This document shows positions 9,758-18,887 of a stretch of DNA of 41,429 nucleotides, piece by piece. The DNA is from Acidobacteria bacterium bin61 (GTDB lineage Bacteria; Acidobacteriota; Vicinamibacteria; Marinacidobacterales; Marinacidobacteraceae). The position numbers and the translations under genes were made by a program. Where the stretch lies: the NCBI GenBank assembly GCA_002238705.1, contig MPMW01000010.1, positions 1 to 41,429 on the forward strand, read 5' to 3'. A model generated the notes under the pieces. That model was not told the origin of the DNA and did not search any database. It was given only the letters and a program-made list of their open reading frames with translations. Numbering within the stretch: the first letter of the stretch is position 1; each line of letters starts with the position of its first letter.

Positions 9758-11647
9758 CTACCGGCGGCGGTGCAGATACGGGGGCGTCTCGAGGTCGCCC
9801 CAGCGGTCATCCCCCACGTCCTCGGAAAGGGACACGGGCTCGTCGATTACGAGCCGCGAGCCGGAAGCACTACCCCGGTCGCTCTTCTGGTTCGACCCGT
9901 TTCCGTTCCCCTTCGCCTCCACACGGTTCGCGTCCGAATCGGAGATCTTGGGGAGGGTGTCCAGTTTCGGGATGGTTCGGCCAACCCTCCCGGAGACCGC
10001 GTCGGCCCGGTTCGCCGGACCGGATCGGGCCGGCGCCGGCGCCGGCGCCGGCGCCACCCCCCGCGAACCGAACGTACCGGTCGCGCGGGTGGTGGTGTAG
10101 TTCGCGAAATCGTTGGGGGTCGCGTTCGCCCGGTTCCGGTCGGGAAGCCCGGTAGCGACCACGGTCACCTTGATCTCGCCCGTCTCGTCCATTCTCGGGT
10201 CGAGGGCAGTCCCGATCAGGATGTTGTCTCCCGGTTCGGGGTCCGCCGATCCATAGATTCCGGTCCCCTCGGGCGCCACGGCGTCCCGGACGACCTCGAC
10301 GGCGCGCTGCACCTCGTTCAGCGTGAGACTGTCACCCCCGGTGACGTTGACGATGATGCTCGTCGCCCCCTGAATCGAGGTGTCCTCGAGCAGCGGCGAA
10401 GAGATGGCCGCTTCCGTGGCCGCTTCCACCCGGGCTTCACCCGAGGCCTGCCCGATGCCCATGACGGCCTCTCCGCGCAGCCGCATGGCGGAACGGACGT
10501 CGGCAAAGTCCAGGTTGATCTCCCCCGGGACCTGGATCAGGTCCGAGATCCCCTGAACGGCCTGCCGGACCACATCGTCCGCGCTCCGGAACGCGTCGCG
10601 GATCTTGAGGTTCCCGTACACCTTGACGACCCGGTCGTTCGGAACGCAGATGAGGGTGTCCACGAACTCGCGAAGTTCGCGAATCCCTTCGTTGGCCGTC
10701 GTCTTTCGGTGCTTGCCCTCGACGGTCATCGGTTTGGTCGCCACCGCAACGCAGAGGGCCTTGATCTCCTGCGCGACGCAGGCGATCACCGGCGCTGCAC
10801 CGGTGCCGGTGCCCCCTCCCTCACCCACGGTGATGAAGACCATGTCGGCGCCGGCCAGCACGTCGATGAGGCGGCCCATGTCGTCGCGAGCCGCGAGCCG
10901 CCCCACTTCGGGATCGCCTCCGCAGCCGAGGCCGCCGGTCCGCTCGCACCCCAACTGGATCTTCACCGGCGCCTTCGACAGCTCGAGCACCTGGGCGTCG
11001 GTGTTCGCGGCGATGAATTCGACGCCGGTCACTCCCGCCTCGATCATCCGGTTGACGGCGTTGCCGCCGCCACCGCCGACACCGATGACCTTGATGACGG
11101 CGCGCTTTTCCGTCACGTCGCCAAACGGCTCGGACAGCGCCTCCGCGGGCGGAGCGGCAGGCAGAGCGGCTTTCTTCTTGTCAACCGGCGGCTCCACCAC
11201 GGCGGCTGCCGGTTCCTCCACGGCGGTTTCCGGTGCGTCGGCCGCGGCTGTCGCCTCGTCGGCGGTCGCCACGGACGCCTCGGCCGGCGCGGTCGCCTCC
11301 GCCGCCCCTACCGCCGCTTCTTCACGCTCGGCAGCCCGGGCCTCCGCCCGGGCCCCCCCCCGGGCGCCCCGGGCGGCCCCGGCCCCTCCCCCCGCCACTA
11401 CCGCCGCTTCTCCAGGCTCGGCAGCCAGGGCTTCCGCCGGGGTCTCCTCCGGGCCGTCGAGCTTGTCCTGCCTTGCGACGTGCGGGCTCGCGACGTCCGC
11501 GCTGGCAAAGAGCGCCGGCTGCTCGGCGGGGACCGGCTCCGCGGCGATCTCTGGCGGCGGCTCCAGGGCCGCGGCCTTCTCCGTTTCGGTCAGGCCGGCT
11601 CCGGGGTCGGTGACCTTGGGCGTTGGTTCTTCGGCGAAGAAGATCAT
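9758..11647 (-). CDS. ftsZ: cell division protein FtsZ with long N-terminal extension
   Basis: Tubulin-like GTPase that forms the division ring. ATG at 11647 is preceded by AAGGAG eight nt upstream, so the long N-terminus is likely genuine. Residues 1-181 are Ala/Glu/Pro-rich and unlike any FtsZ core; about 30 of these come from a duplication scar. The core begins at RAVIKVIGVGGGGGNAVNRM; the GTP signature is GEGGGTGTGAAPVIA, followed by VATKPMTVEGKHRK, VDTLICVPNDRV, and the T7 region with FADVRSAMR. A disordered linker (APAPAPARS...) leads to the conserved C-terminal peptide GDLETPPYLHRRR that binds FtsA. Total 629 aa against about 380-400 for a usual FtsZ. It is 40 nt downstream of ftsA and is the last division gene of the cluster. 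Confidence 0.96.
   Translation of the reverse strand: MIFFAEEPTPKVTDPGAGLTETEKAAALEPPPEIAAEPVPAEQPALFASADVASPHVARQDKLDGPEETPAEALAAEPGEAAVVAGGGAGAARGARGGARAEARAAEREEAAVGAAEATAPAEASVATADEATAAADAPETAVEEPAAAVVEPPVDKKKAALPAAPPAEALSEPFGDVTEKRAVIKVIGVGGGGGNAVNRMIEAGVTGVEFIAANTDAQVLELSKAPVKIQLGCERTGGLGCGGDPEVGRLAARDDMGRLIDVLAGADMVFITVGEGGGTGTGAAPVIACVAQEIKALCVAVATKPMTVEGKHRKTTANEGIRELREFVDTLICVPNDRVVKVYGNLKIRDAFRSADDVVRQAVQGISDLIQVPGEINLDFADVRSAMRLRGEAVMGIGQASGEARVEAATEAAISSPLLEDTSIQGATSIIVNVTGGDSLTLNEVQRAVEVVRDAVAPEGTGIYGSADPEPGDNILIGTALDPRMDETGEIKVTVVATGLPDRNRANATPNDFANYTTTRATGTFGSRGVAPAPAPAPARSGPANRADAVSGRVGRTIPKLDTLPKISDSDANRVEAKGNGNGSNQKSDRGSASGSRLVIDEPVSLSEDVGDDRWGDLETPPYLHRRR
11308..11455. repeat. 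GC-core duplication scar in the ftsZ extension (90 nt, in frame)
   Basis: CTACCGCCGCTTCT occurs at 11308 and again at 11398, each followed by a similar CGGCAGCC...CCTCCG or CTTCCG stretch. Between them are long C and G runs. The offset is 90 nt, so it adds 30 residues without breaking the frame. Same architecture as the other five scars. Confidence 0.8.
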
Positions 11648-11687
11648 GAGTGCGCTCCTTGGGGTTGAAGTCGAAGGGAAAAAGTCG

Positions 11688-12974
11688 TCATTGGCCGTTT
11701 CGGAAGCGTCCGGTGACCCGCCTCAGGCCGTCGCCGATGGCGCGGCGCATTTCCGAGAGCGGGAAGCGGGACCTGGCTGCGGGCGCACGGCGGCGCTGCA
11801 TGAGGCCGTAGCGGCAAAGGCCCATGGCGCAGGCGAAGTCGGGCCGCGCCGCGAGATCGCGGCGGCCGGTCAGTTCCTGGGGGCCCCGGCTCTCGACGTA
11901 GGCGCCGAAGACCAACCGCGCCACATCGCTCAGCCCGTCGAGATTGGCTCCGCCGCCGGTGAACACCATCGTCCGCGGGACGTCCCGAAGCACCCGGGTC
12001 AACTGGTCGCGGATCTTGGTGAGATCGCTCTCCGCCCGCTGCTGGAGCACATCGGCAAGAAGCCGGCGCCGCCATTGCTTGGGGTAGCCGCCGCCCGAAA
12101 CCTGCATCTCGAAGTATTCGTCCTCGGGGACCTTTTCGACGAGGGCAACGCCATAGCGGCGCTTGGCCTGCTCGGCGTGGGCATGGGACGTTTTGAGTCC
12201 GAGAGCGAGATCCTTCGTGTAAGCCCTGCCGCCGCTCGGCATCAGGTCCGAATGGCGCAGCGCGTCGCCCCGGAACACCGCGATCTCGGTCGTCATCGCG
12301 CCGATGTCGAGGAGGACGACTCCCTCCTGGCGTTCTTCCGCGTTGAGGACGCCGTGCCCGAGCGCCAACGGGGCGGCCACCAGGCGCTCGATGCGGATGC
12401 CGGCGCCGTTCACCGCCTCCTCGATGCGGTGGAGGGTGGCTCGGGGGCAGCTAACCAGATGAACATGCGATTCGATCTTCTCGCCGGTCCAGCCCGTCGG
12501 GTTGTCGGTGGAATCGAGATCATCCACCCAGAACTCCTGGGGAAGCGCGTGCAGGAGTTCGAACGGAGGACGGAGCCACGCCGTGCCGCCGTCCCGGGGC
12601 ACGGCCGCCATGACCGCCCGGTAGACGTCGGACTCCGCAATGCGGTGATGCGGCGTCAGGATGGAAATCGCCCCGGAGGAGTTGATGCTGCGGCGAGTCC
12701 GGCTGCCTACCGAAACAAGAGCCGACCCGACTTCCACGCCGGCGGTCTGTTCGACTTCCTCGACCGCCTGGCGGACGGCCTCCGTGACGCCCCCGAGCCG
12801 GACGACCTCACCGTACTGGACCGAGTTCCGCGACTCGGCCTGACCGACCGCGAGCACCTCGAGTTCCGTGCCGTCATCCGTTTCGGACAGGGCCTCGGGC
12901 GCCCGGGCGAGCACGGTGCGCACCTGATCGGATCCGATGTCAATGCCGCAGAGCAGATCCGCCGGCCTCATCAT
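11688..12974 (-). CDS. ftsA: cell division protein FtsA
   Basis: 428-aa actin-like ATPase that tethers FtsZ filaments to the membrane. Phosphate-1 motif LLCGIDIGSDQVRTVLA at the N-terminus, SHVHLVSCPRATLHRIEEAV within the 1C/2A region, phosphate-2 VVLLDIGAMTTEIAVF, and the adenosine motif TMVFTGGGANLDGL. The C-terminus ends in a basic helix (MRRAIGDGLRRVTGRFR) suited to membrane binding. ATG at 12974 overlaps the ftsQ stop by four nt (ATGA). Length is normal for the family. Confidence 0.95.
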   Translation of the reverse strand: MMRPADLLCGIDIGSDQVRTVLARAPEALSETDDGTELEVLAVGQAESRNSVQYGEVVRLGGVTEAVRQAVEEVEQTAGVEVGSALVSVGSRTRRSINSSGAISILTPHHRIAESDVYRAVMAAVPRDGGTAWLRPPFELLHALPQEFWVDDLDSTDNPTGWTGEKIESHVHLVSCPRATLHRIEEAVNGAGIRIERLVAAPLALGHGVLNAEERQEGVVLLDIGAMTTEIAVFRGDALRHSDLMPSGGRAYTKDLALGLKTSHAHAEQAKRRYGVALVEKVPEDEYFEMQVSGGGYPKQWRRRLLADVLQQRAESDLTKIRDQLTRVLRDVPRTMVFTGGGANLDGLSDVARLVFGAYVESRGPQELTGRRDLAARPDFACAMGLCRYGLMQRRRAPAARSRFPLSEMRRAIGDGLRRVTGRFRNGQ

Positions 12975-13900
12975 TGCGTCTGTCCCCCCTCAGGGTGGGC
13001 CGTCAGCTCCTCGAGGACCGCTGCCGGCTCGGTGCGGACGAGAAACCGGTCCGGGACCCGGGCGTCAACCCGTACGAGCCGCGGCCAGCGCTCGACCAGA
13101 TCGGGCAAGAGCCCGGCTACGCGTTCCAGGCCCTCCAAGAAGCCCCGTTCGCTCAACAGGATCGGGAGCGCCGGTGACCGGAGGATCACCTGCACCCGGT
13201 AAGGACCGCCGCTCACGTCCACCTCGGAAACGAGCCGGTCCAGTTCGGGACGGCGGGACAGCGCCGCGCCCAGCCGGCCGGCCAGCGCCGCGCGCCGGGT
13301 GAAATCGGCATCGTTGCGGCCGGCGCCCCGGATGAGTACCAGGTCCGCCGCGTCAGCCCACGCGAAATCGGCAACCGTCGCGGGTCCGAGAACTGTTCCA
13401 TCCGCGGCAAGGGCAGCGGGCGGGTCCCAGTCGAGGAGCGCCACAGCACGCTTTTCCACGACATCCACCAGGATGCCGCCGGGCAGTAGCCGTTTCACCG
13501 AGACGCGCTCGGGGATTCCCGTCGCGAGAAGCTGCTCGCGGATGGCTGCCGCATCGGCGAACAGCCTGCCGGACCCGGCGATCTCGGCGTCCGGAGATCC
13601 GTTCAGATGCCACGCTCCCCGGATCTGCAACTGCGCCGGACCGCTTTCCGGCGCGGCACTGGCGGCTTGGACGGCCGTCGTCCTCCCGACCACGACTCCG
13701 GCAGCCAGCGCGAGGCCCACGGATCCGACCGCAATGCGGGCGACCAACCGCGGCAGCGGGGTTCTGGGCGCCGGAGGAGCCACCAGGCGAGGTTCCCGGT
13801 CCACCGCACGGCGCCGGGCGTCCGGGTCGAGGCGGGGCGGGAGTTCGACGGGCATCGAGCCTGTCCGGTCCTTCGCCCGCCAGTCACGCCACCCGTTCAC
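12971..13900 (-). CDS. ftsQ: cell division protein FtsQ
   Basis: 309 aa with a GTG start at 13900 that overlaps the end of murC by 17 nt. A basic, Pro-rich cytoplasmic tail (about 1-47) is followed by one membrane segment (about residues 48-70, RIAVGSVGLALAAGVVVG), a POTRA-like region (about 88-155, with IPERVSVKRLLPGGILVDVV matching the family pattern for this position) and the FtsQ/DivIB beta domain. FtsQ scaffolds FtsL and FtsB in the divisome; its identity is supported by position between murC and ftsA, since the family is poorly conserved. Confidence 0.88.
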   Translation of the reverse strand: MNGWRDWRAKDRTGSMPVELPPRLDPDARRRAVDREPRLVAPPAPRTPLPRLVARIAVGSVGLALAAGVVVGRTTAVQAASAAPESGPAQLQIRGAWHLNGSPDAEIAGSGRLFADAAAIREQLLATGIPERVSVKRLLPGGILVDVVEKRAVALLDWDPPAALAADGTVLGPATVADFAWADAADLVLIRGAGRNDADFTRRAALAGRLGAALSRRPELDRLVSEVDVSGGPYRVQVILRSPALPILLSERGFLEGLERVAGLLPDLVERWPRLVRVDARVPDRFLVRTEPAAVLEELTAHPEGGQTQ

Positions 13901-15314
13901 GGAGCACCTCCTGCAGCAGTTCCGGAAGCCGGGTGATGCTTCCCGCCCCGAGGGTCAGCACCACGTCACCGGCCCGGAGATCGGGCGCCAACCGGCTCGC
14001 GACCTCCTCGAGGCCGCCCAGATAGCGCACGTCGGGATGCCCCGAGGCGCGGATTCCCTTGGCGAGCGCTTCGCCGTCCACGCCGGGAATGGGCTTCTCA
14101 CGCGCCGGGTAGATGTCCGTGACCACAACGACGTCCGCGTCGCCGAAGGCCCGGCAGAACTCCTCCTGCAGGTCACGAACCCGGCTGAAGCGGTGCGGCT
14201 GGAAAACCGCCACCGTGCGGGCGGAAAACGCGCTCCGGGCCGCTTCGAGCGTCTCCTTGATCTCGGTCGGGTGGTGGGCGTAGTCGTCCACGATCCGGAC
14301 CCCGCCCACCGTCCCGCGCATCTGGAACCGGCGTTCGACTCCCGTGAAGGCTTCGAGGCCCTTGCGGATCGCCGGAGTTCCGAGGCCGAACTCGAGTCCG
14401 ACGGCGGCGGCGGCCAGGCTGTTCAGGACTGCCGTCCGCCCCGGCTGCTTCAGACGGACCGCACCGGCCAGACCGCCGCGGATCCGCAGCTCGTAACGGG
14501 TCCCTTCCTCGGAGATGGAGATCCCTTCGGCCGACACCTCGGCGTCGGGAGAGAGCCCGTAGGTGATGACCCGCCGGCGGATGCGCGGCAGCAGCGACCG
14601 CACATTCCCGGAGTCGATGCAGACGATCGCTCCCCCGTAGAACGGCGTCATGTTGATGAACCGCAGGAAGGAATCCACGAGATCGTCCATCCCTTCGTAG
14701 GCGTCGAGATGCTCGCGGTCGATTCCCGTGACCACCGCGAGCACGGGGAGCAGCCGCAGGAAGGTGCGGTCGGACTCGTCGGCCTCCGCCACCAGGATTT
14801 CGGACTTCCCGACCCGCGCGCCGCCGCCGATCGTCGCCACCCGGCCGCCGATCACCGTCGTCGGATCGAGGCCCGCGTGATCGAGCAGAACGGAGGTCAT
14901 CGAAGTCGTCGTCGTCTTGCCGTGCGACCCGGCGACGGCCACCGCAAACTTCATCCGCATCAGTTCGGCGAGCATCTCGGCGCGCGGAATGATGGGGAGT
15001 TGCCGCTCCCGCGCGGCCAGCACCTCGGGGTTGTCTTGCTGCACCGCCGATGAGATGACCACCACGTCGGCGGCTTCGACCTGCTCCGCCGCGTGTCCCT
15101 CGAACACGATGGCGCCGAGCTCCGCCAGCCGCCGAACGCTCGCGCCCATCCGGAGGTCGGAGCCGCTGACCGGGTACCCGAGGTTCAGCAGCACCTCGGC
15201 GATGCCGCTCATCCCGACTCCCCCGATGCCCACGAAGTGCACCCGGGTTCGCTTGGAGAACAGGAGCCCGCTCCCCGCCCCCGAGGGCGAGAACCGCCGC
15301 ACCCGGCCGTTCAT
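13884..15314 (-). CDS. murC: UDP-N-acetylmuramate--L-alanine ligase MurC
   Basis: 476 aa from the ATG at 15314, which overlaps the murG stop (ATGA). Adds L-Ala to UDP-MurNAc in the cytoplasm. N-terminal UDP-binding Rossmann motif VHFVGIGGVGMSGIAEVLL; ATP loop AVAGSHGKTTTTSMTSVLL; central-domain signatures VAEADESDRTFL and VTGIDREHLDAY; C-terminal RIVDDYAHHPTEIKETLEA and VFQPHRFSRVRDL. An upstream in-frame extension exists, but it is antisense-free shadow of murG and is not part of the protein. No murB or ddl follows, unlike in many proteobacterial dcw clusters. Confidence 0.96.
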   Translation of the reverse strand: MNGRVRRFSPSGAGSGLLFSKRTRVHFVGIGGVGMSGIAEVLLNLGYPVSGSDLRMGASVRRLAELGAIVFEGHAAEQVEAADVVVISSAVQQDNPEVLAARERQLPIIPRAEMLAELMRMKFAVAVAGSHGKTTTTSMTSVLLDHAGLDPTTVIGGRVATIGGGARVGKSEILVAEADESDRTFLRLLPVLAVVTGIDREHLDAYEGMDDLVDSFLRFINMTPFYGGAIVCIDSGNVRSLLPRIRRRVITYGLSPDAEVSAEGISISEEGTRYELRIRGGLAGAVRLKQPGRTAVLNSLAAAAVGLEFGLGTPAIRKGLEAFTGVERRFQMRGTVGGVRIVDDYAHHPTEIKETLEAARSAFSARTVAVFQPHRFSRVRDLQEEFCRAFGDADVVVVTDIYPAREKPIPGVDGEALAKGIRASGHPDVRYLGGLEEVASRLAPDLRAGDVVLTLGAGSITRLPELLQEVLRERVA

Positions 15315-16393
15315 GCCGAACCTCCGGCGAGGTCGTGAAGCCGGGCCGCGAGCCGTTCCGCCGGGCGGTCGCGGACGAGCTGGCGCGCCGCGCTCGACAT
15401 GTCCGCCCGGCGGGACGGGTCGTCCAGAAGGGAGCAGAGCGAGCGCGCGAACTCCGTTCCCGAGGCGCCTTCGTCCATCGTGAGCGCCGCCCCCGCCTCG
15501 GCGAGCGCCGCCGCGTTTTGCCGCTGGTGACCACCCGCGACCGGCGCCGGCACCAGGATTCCCGGCCGGCCGGCCGCCATCAGCTCGGCGCAGGTGATGG
15601 CTCCCGCCCGGCCGACCACCAGATCCGCCGCCGCCATCTCCTGGGGCATGTCGTCGAGATAGGCCACCACTCGGGCGCCGAGCCCCGCATCGCGATACGC
15701 GTCGCGAACCCGGGCTTCCTCGGCGGAACCCGTCTGATGGGTGATCCGGAGATGGCCGCTCCGCTCGCGAAGCGCGGGCAGCGAGTCCACGACCAGCCGG
15801 TTCAGCCGGGAGGCCCCCTGGCTGCCGCCGGTGACGAGCACCGACACGGTTCCGTTGTTGCCGGGCGGAGGCCCCACCCCGGAGAATTCCCGGCGGACAG
15901 GGATTCCGGCGACGAGCGCCGGACGCCCGAAGTAGCGCCGGGTGGCTTCCCACGCCACGGCGACTTCGGTCGCGAACGGAGCGCTCCAGCGGGTCGCGAA
16001 TCCGGGCTCGGCGTTGGGCTCCAGAATCAGCGACGGAATGCCGAGGAGCCGGGCGGCGAACACCGCCACTCCGGACACCGATCCACCGGTTCCGAACACC
16101 GCATCGGGACGGAACTCCTTCAGCAGCTTCCGCATCTGGCGGATCGAGCGCAGGAGCCTGAGGGACGTGCGCGGCAGAACGGCGGGTGACCGGCCGCGAA
16201 TGGGCGGCACGTCCACGAGCTCGAGCGGGAACCCGTGCCGCGGAACGAGGCGCCCCTCGAGTCCCTTCGCGGTACCCACGAAGCGGATTTCGGAAGGTCC
16301 CAGGTCGGCGAAGGCGCGGGCCACCGCAAGACCCGGGTAGATGTGTCCACCGCTGCCGGCCGCCGCGATCAACAGACGCCTCGAAGCCGTCAT
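15311..16393 (-). CDS. murG: UDP-GlcNAc transferase MurG (lipid II synthesis)
   Basis: 360 aa from ATG 16393, overlapping the ftsW stop (ATGA). GT28-family transferase that adds GlcNAc to lipid I on the inner leaflet. N-terminal glycine loop LLIAAAGSGGHIYPGLAVAR; AVFGTGGSVSGVAVFAARLL; second Gly loop VLVTGGSQGASRLNRLV; donor-binding VGRAGAITCAELMAAGRPGI and VPAPVAGGHQRQNAAALAEA, both canonical. The reading frame stays open upstream through ftsW, but the family N-terminus fixes the start here. Confidence 0.96.
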   Translation of the reverse strand: MTASRRLLIAAAGSGGHIYPGLAVARAFADLGPSEIRFVGTAKGLEGRLVPRHGFPLELVDVPPIRGRSPAVLPRTSLRLLRSIRQMRKLLKEFRPDAVFGTGGSVSGVAVFAARLLGIPSLILEPNAEPGFATRWSAPFATEVAVAWEATRRYFGRPALVAGIPVRREFSGVGPPPGNNGTVSVLVTGGSQGASRLNRLVVDSLPALRERSGHLRITHQTGSAEEARVRDAYRDAGLGARVVAYLDDMPQEMAAADLVVGRAGAITCAELMAAGRPGILVPAPVAGGHQRQNAAALAEAGAALTMDEGASGTEFARSLCSLLDDPSRRADMSSAARQLVRDRPAERLAARLHDLAGGSA

Positions 16394-17472
16394 GGCACCC
16401 TCTGGGAAACCGACAGCACCAGGCCCGCCGCCAGCAGGGTGGTGAGGAGCGAGGAGCCTCCGGCGGAAACGAACGGGAGCGGCAGCCCGGTGGTGGGCAC
16501 AATCGCGGTCGCGACGCTGAAGTTCAAGAAGGCCTGCAGAGCGATGGTCAGCGTGGCGCCCGCCCCGAGCAGCATGCCGAAACGATCGGGAACCCGGCTC
16601 GAGACGACGAGTCCCCGAACGGTGAAGAGGAGGAAGAAGACCACCACCAGGCCCGCCCCGATGAAGCCCAGCTCTTCGCCGACCACCGAGAAGACGAAGT
16701 CCGAGTGAGGCTCGGGAAGGTAGAGCAGTTTCTGGCGACTGGCGGCGAAGCCAACCCCCGTCAGACCTCCGCTGCCGAGAGCGATCAGCGACTGGCTCAA
16801 CTGGAAGCCGTCGCCCAGCGGATCGGCGAAGGGGTCGAGGAAAGTGAGGATGCGGGCGATCCGATAGTCCGCGGCCAGCACCCCCGCGGCAAACAGGGGA
16901 ACCCCCAGCGCGGCGAGACCCGCCAGGTGCTTGAGGCGAGCGCCGCCCAGGAAAATCACGGAGGCCCCGACCAGCACCAGCAGGGTGGCGGTTCCAAGGT
17001 CGGGCTGGAGATAGATCAGGCCGGCCAGAAAGCCCGTGCAGGTGAGCGGCAACAACAGGGTGCGGAAGGAATCGGCGCCCCGTACCGCGAGCAGATGGGC
17101 AAGCGCCACGACCAGCCCGAGCCGCGCCGGCTCCGAGGGCTGCAAGGTGAAACCGGCGAACTGCACCCACCGGTGCACTCCGTTGATGGCGGGCGAGAGC
17201 AGCGCAGCGAAGAGCGACACGATGACCATCCCGTAGACCGTCCACACCACGGCCGGCCGATTGAGCTCCCGGTAGTCCGAACGGGCCACGGCGATCATCG
17301 CCAGACAACCGAGCGCCGCCCACACTGCCTGGCGTCCCAGGAAGTACGAGGGGCTGCGGTCGCTGGCGTCCGCGACGATGGCCGAGGCGCTGTAGAGCAT
17401 GACCAGCCCGAAGACGAGGAGCCCGAGGGTCAGGAGGAACAGGGGCCGGTCGGGGGCCATGCGCTGCGCCAT
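16390..17472 (-). CDS. ftsW: SEDS peptidoglycan glycosyltransferase FtsW
   Basis: 360-aa polytopic membrane protein of the SEDS family that polymerises lipid II with FtsI during septation. About ten hydrophobic segments, the first at FLLTLGLLVFGLVMLYSASA, and the SEDS signatures FAGFTLQPSEPARLGLVVAL, YLQPDLGTATLLVLVGASV, and C-terminal GLPLPFVSAGGSSLLTTLLA. Position between murD and murG identifies it as FtsW rather than RodA. ATG 17472 shares its A with the murD stop (TAATG). Confidence 0.95.
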   Translation of the reverse strand: MAQRMAPDRPLFLLTLGLLVFGLVMLYSASAIVADASDRSPSYFLGRQAVWAALGCLAMIAVARSDYRELNRPAVVWTVYGMVIVSLFAALLSPAINGVHRWVQFAGFTLQPSEPARLGLVVALAHLLAVRGADSFRTLLLPLTCTGFLAGLIYLQPDLGTATLLVLVGASVIFLGGARLKHLAGLAALGVPLFAAGVLAADYRIARILTFLDPFADPLGDGFQLSQSLIALGSGGLTGVGFAASRQKLLYLPEPHSDFVFSVVGEELGFIGAGLVVVFFLLFTVRGLVVSSRVPDRFGMLLGAGATLTIALQAFLNFSVATAIVPTTGLPLPFVSAGGSSLLTTLLAAGLVLSVSQRVP

Positions 17473-18884
17473 TACCGCCGGCCTCCGGGAACGCCGCGCA
17501 GGCGGGCGACGGCCGCGCAGAACCTCCTGCCCCGATCACCGTAGTTCTCGAACAGATCGAAGCTCGAACAACCGGGAGACAGCAGGACGATGCCGCCCCG
17601 GCGAGACCGCAGGAGGGCGGTCTCCATCGCTTCTTCCAGCGTGTCGTGGACCTCCACCGGGACGCTCCGGATCTCGGCGGCGATCCGGTCCCTTGTCCGC
17701 CCGATCGCCTGAATCCCCTCCACCGGGCCCAGCGATCCCTCCAGCTCGGCAAATCGGCCGCCCTTGAGGATGCCGCCGAGGATGAGCTGGATTCCATCTC
17801 TCGCGTCCCCGGAGAGCGCCTCGAGGGCCGCCCGGGTCGCCTGGAGGTTCGTCGCCCGGGAATCGTTGACGAACCGGACTCCGGCCACGGAGCCGGCCTC
17901 CTCGAGGGCATGGGGAAGGCCGGAGAAGCCGGAAGCCGCCGCTTCCATCGCGTCCCGGCGGACGCCGAGGAGGCTGCCGGCGGCCGCCGCCGCGGCGAGG
18001 TTTTTCCGCTGGTGGCGGCCTCCGAGACGGAGCGCGGCAAGGCTCGCGAGGACGCGGGTTGCCGCTCCGTCGCGCCGGACGACTCGGCCGGCGTCGAGAA
18101 CGACTTCCGGGTCGTGCGCGCCGGCGGGTCCGCCAAACGGAAGCAGGCCCGCGCCGCTGGCGGCGGCGCCGTTCCTCGCGAGACCGGAAGCCACCGGGTC
18201 ATCTCCGTCGAAAACGACCCAATCGGAAGCCGCCTGGTTCTCGAACAGGCGGGCCTTGGACCGGCGGTAGTCGAGAAGATCGGGGTGCCAGTCGAGATGA
18301 TCCTCCCCCACCTCCAGCATCACCGCGGTCCGCGCCCGGAAGCGGGCGATGGTCGCCAACTGGAAACTCGAGGTCTCGACCACCGCAACCTCGCCCTCGC
18401 CGAACGATCCGGCGAGCGCGGTGAGCGGTTCGCCCAGGTTCCCGCAGGCCCGCACCGGGGTGCCCTGGGCGCGCAGCGCCTCCGCGAGCACCGTCACCAC
18501 GGTGGACTTGCCCTTGGTCCCGGTCACCGCCACGAGCCGCTCCGCGGGCTCCCCGAGCGCCCGGTACCCCAGTTCGAGCTCCCCCCAGACGGGAACTCCC
18601 TCCCGGCGAGCGGCTTTCAGAATGTCGGTGGTGGGCGGCACTCCGGGACTCGTCACCACGAGCGACATCCCGGACAGCAGGGACGGGGGATGGCCCCCGC
18701 AGTGAACGCGGGCCCCGAGCGACCTCAGCGCGGAGGCCGCCTGGATCTTCGCCTCCGGCCGGGAATCCGCCACCAGCACCCGCCGTCCGATACGACAGAG
18801 ATAGCCGGCCGCCGCCTGACCGCTCGCACCGGCGCCCAGAACCAGAACTTCCGGCCCCGGGACGGTGTCTGGAGGATGCGCCAT
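17472..18884 (-). CDS. murD: UDP-MurNAc-L-Ala--D-Glu ligase MurD
   Basis: 470 aa. Third soluble peptidoglycan-precursor step, adding D-Glu. N-terminal Rossmann EVLVLGAGASGQAAAGYLCR; ATP loop VAVTGTKGKSTVVTVLAEAL (Lys where many MurDs have Asn); VVETSSFQLATI and MLEVGEDHLDWH, the usual central-domain motifs; FVNDSRATNLQATRAALEAL and ILGGILKGGRFAEL in the C-terminal domain; LLSPGCSSFDLFENYGDRG near the end, all diagnostic for MurD. Starts 3 nt after the mraY stop. Confidence 0.96.
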   Translation of the reverse strand: MAHPPDTVPGPEVLVLGAGASGQAAAGYLCRIGRRVLVADSRPEAKIQAASALRSLGARVHCGGHPPSLLSGMSLVVTSPGVPPTTDILKAARREGVPVWGELELGYRALGEPAERLVAVTGTKGKSTVVTVLAEALRAQGTPVRACGNLGEPLTALAGSFGEGEVAVVETSSFQLATIARFRARTAVMLEVGEDHLDWHPDLLDYRRSKARLFENQAASDWVVFDGDDPVASGLARNGAAASGAGLLPFGGPAGAHDPEVVLDAGRVVRRDGAATRVLASLAALRLGGRHQRKNLAAAAAAGSLLGVRRDAMEAAASGFSGLPHALEEAGSVAGVRFVNDSRATNLQATRAALEALSGDARDGIQLILGGILKGGRFAELEGSLGPVEGIQAIGRTRDRIAAEIRSVPVEVHDTLEEAMETALLRSRRGGIVLLSPGCSSFDLFENYGDRGRRFCAAVARLRGVPGGRR

Positions 18885-18887
18885 CGG

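Noticed and set aside
10605..13202. 865-codon plus-strand reading frame antisense to ftsZ, ftsA and ftsQ
   Set aside because: High GC leaves antisense frames open; the translation is low-complexity Arg/Ser/Pro and the opposite strand encodes conserved proteins.
13884..16502. 872-aa frame that could be read as an N-terminally extended MurC
   Set aside because: The extra 396 residues are the murG gene in another frame; the murC start at 15314 matches the family.
15311..18202. 963-aa frame that could be read as an extended MurG
   Set aside because: The upstream part is ftsW and murD in another frame; MurG starts at 16393.
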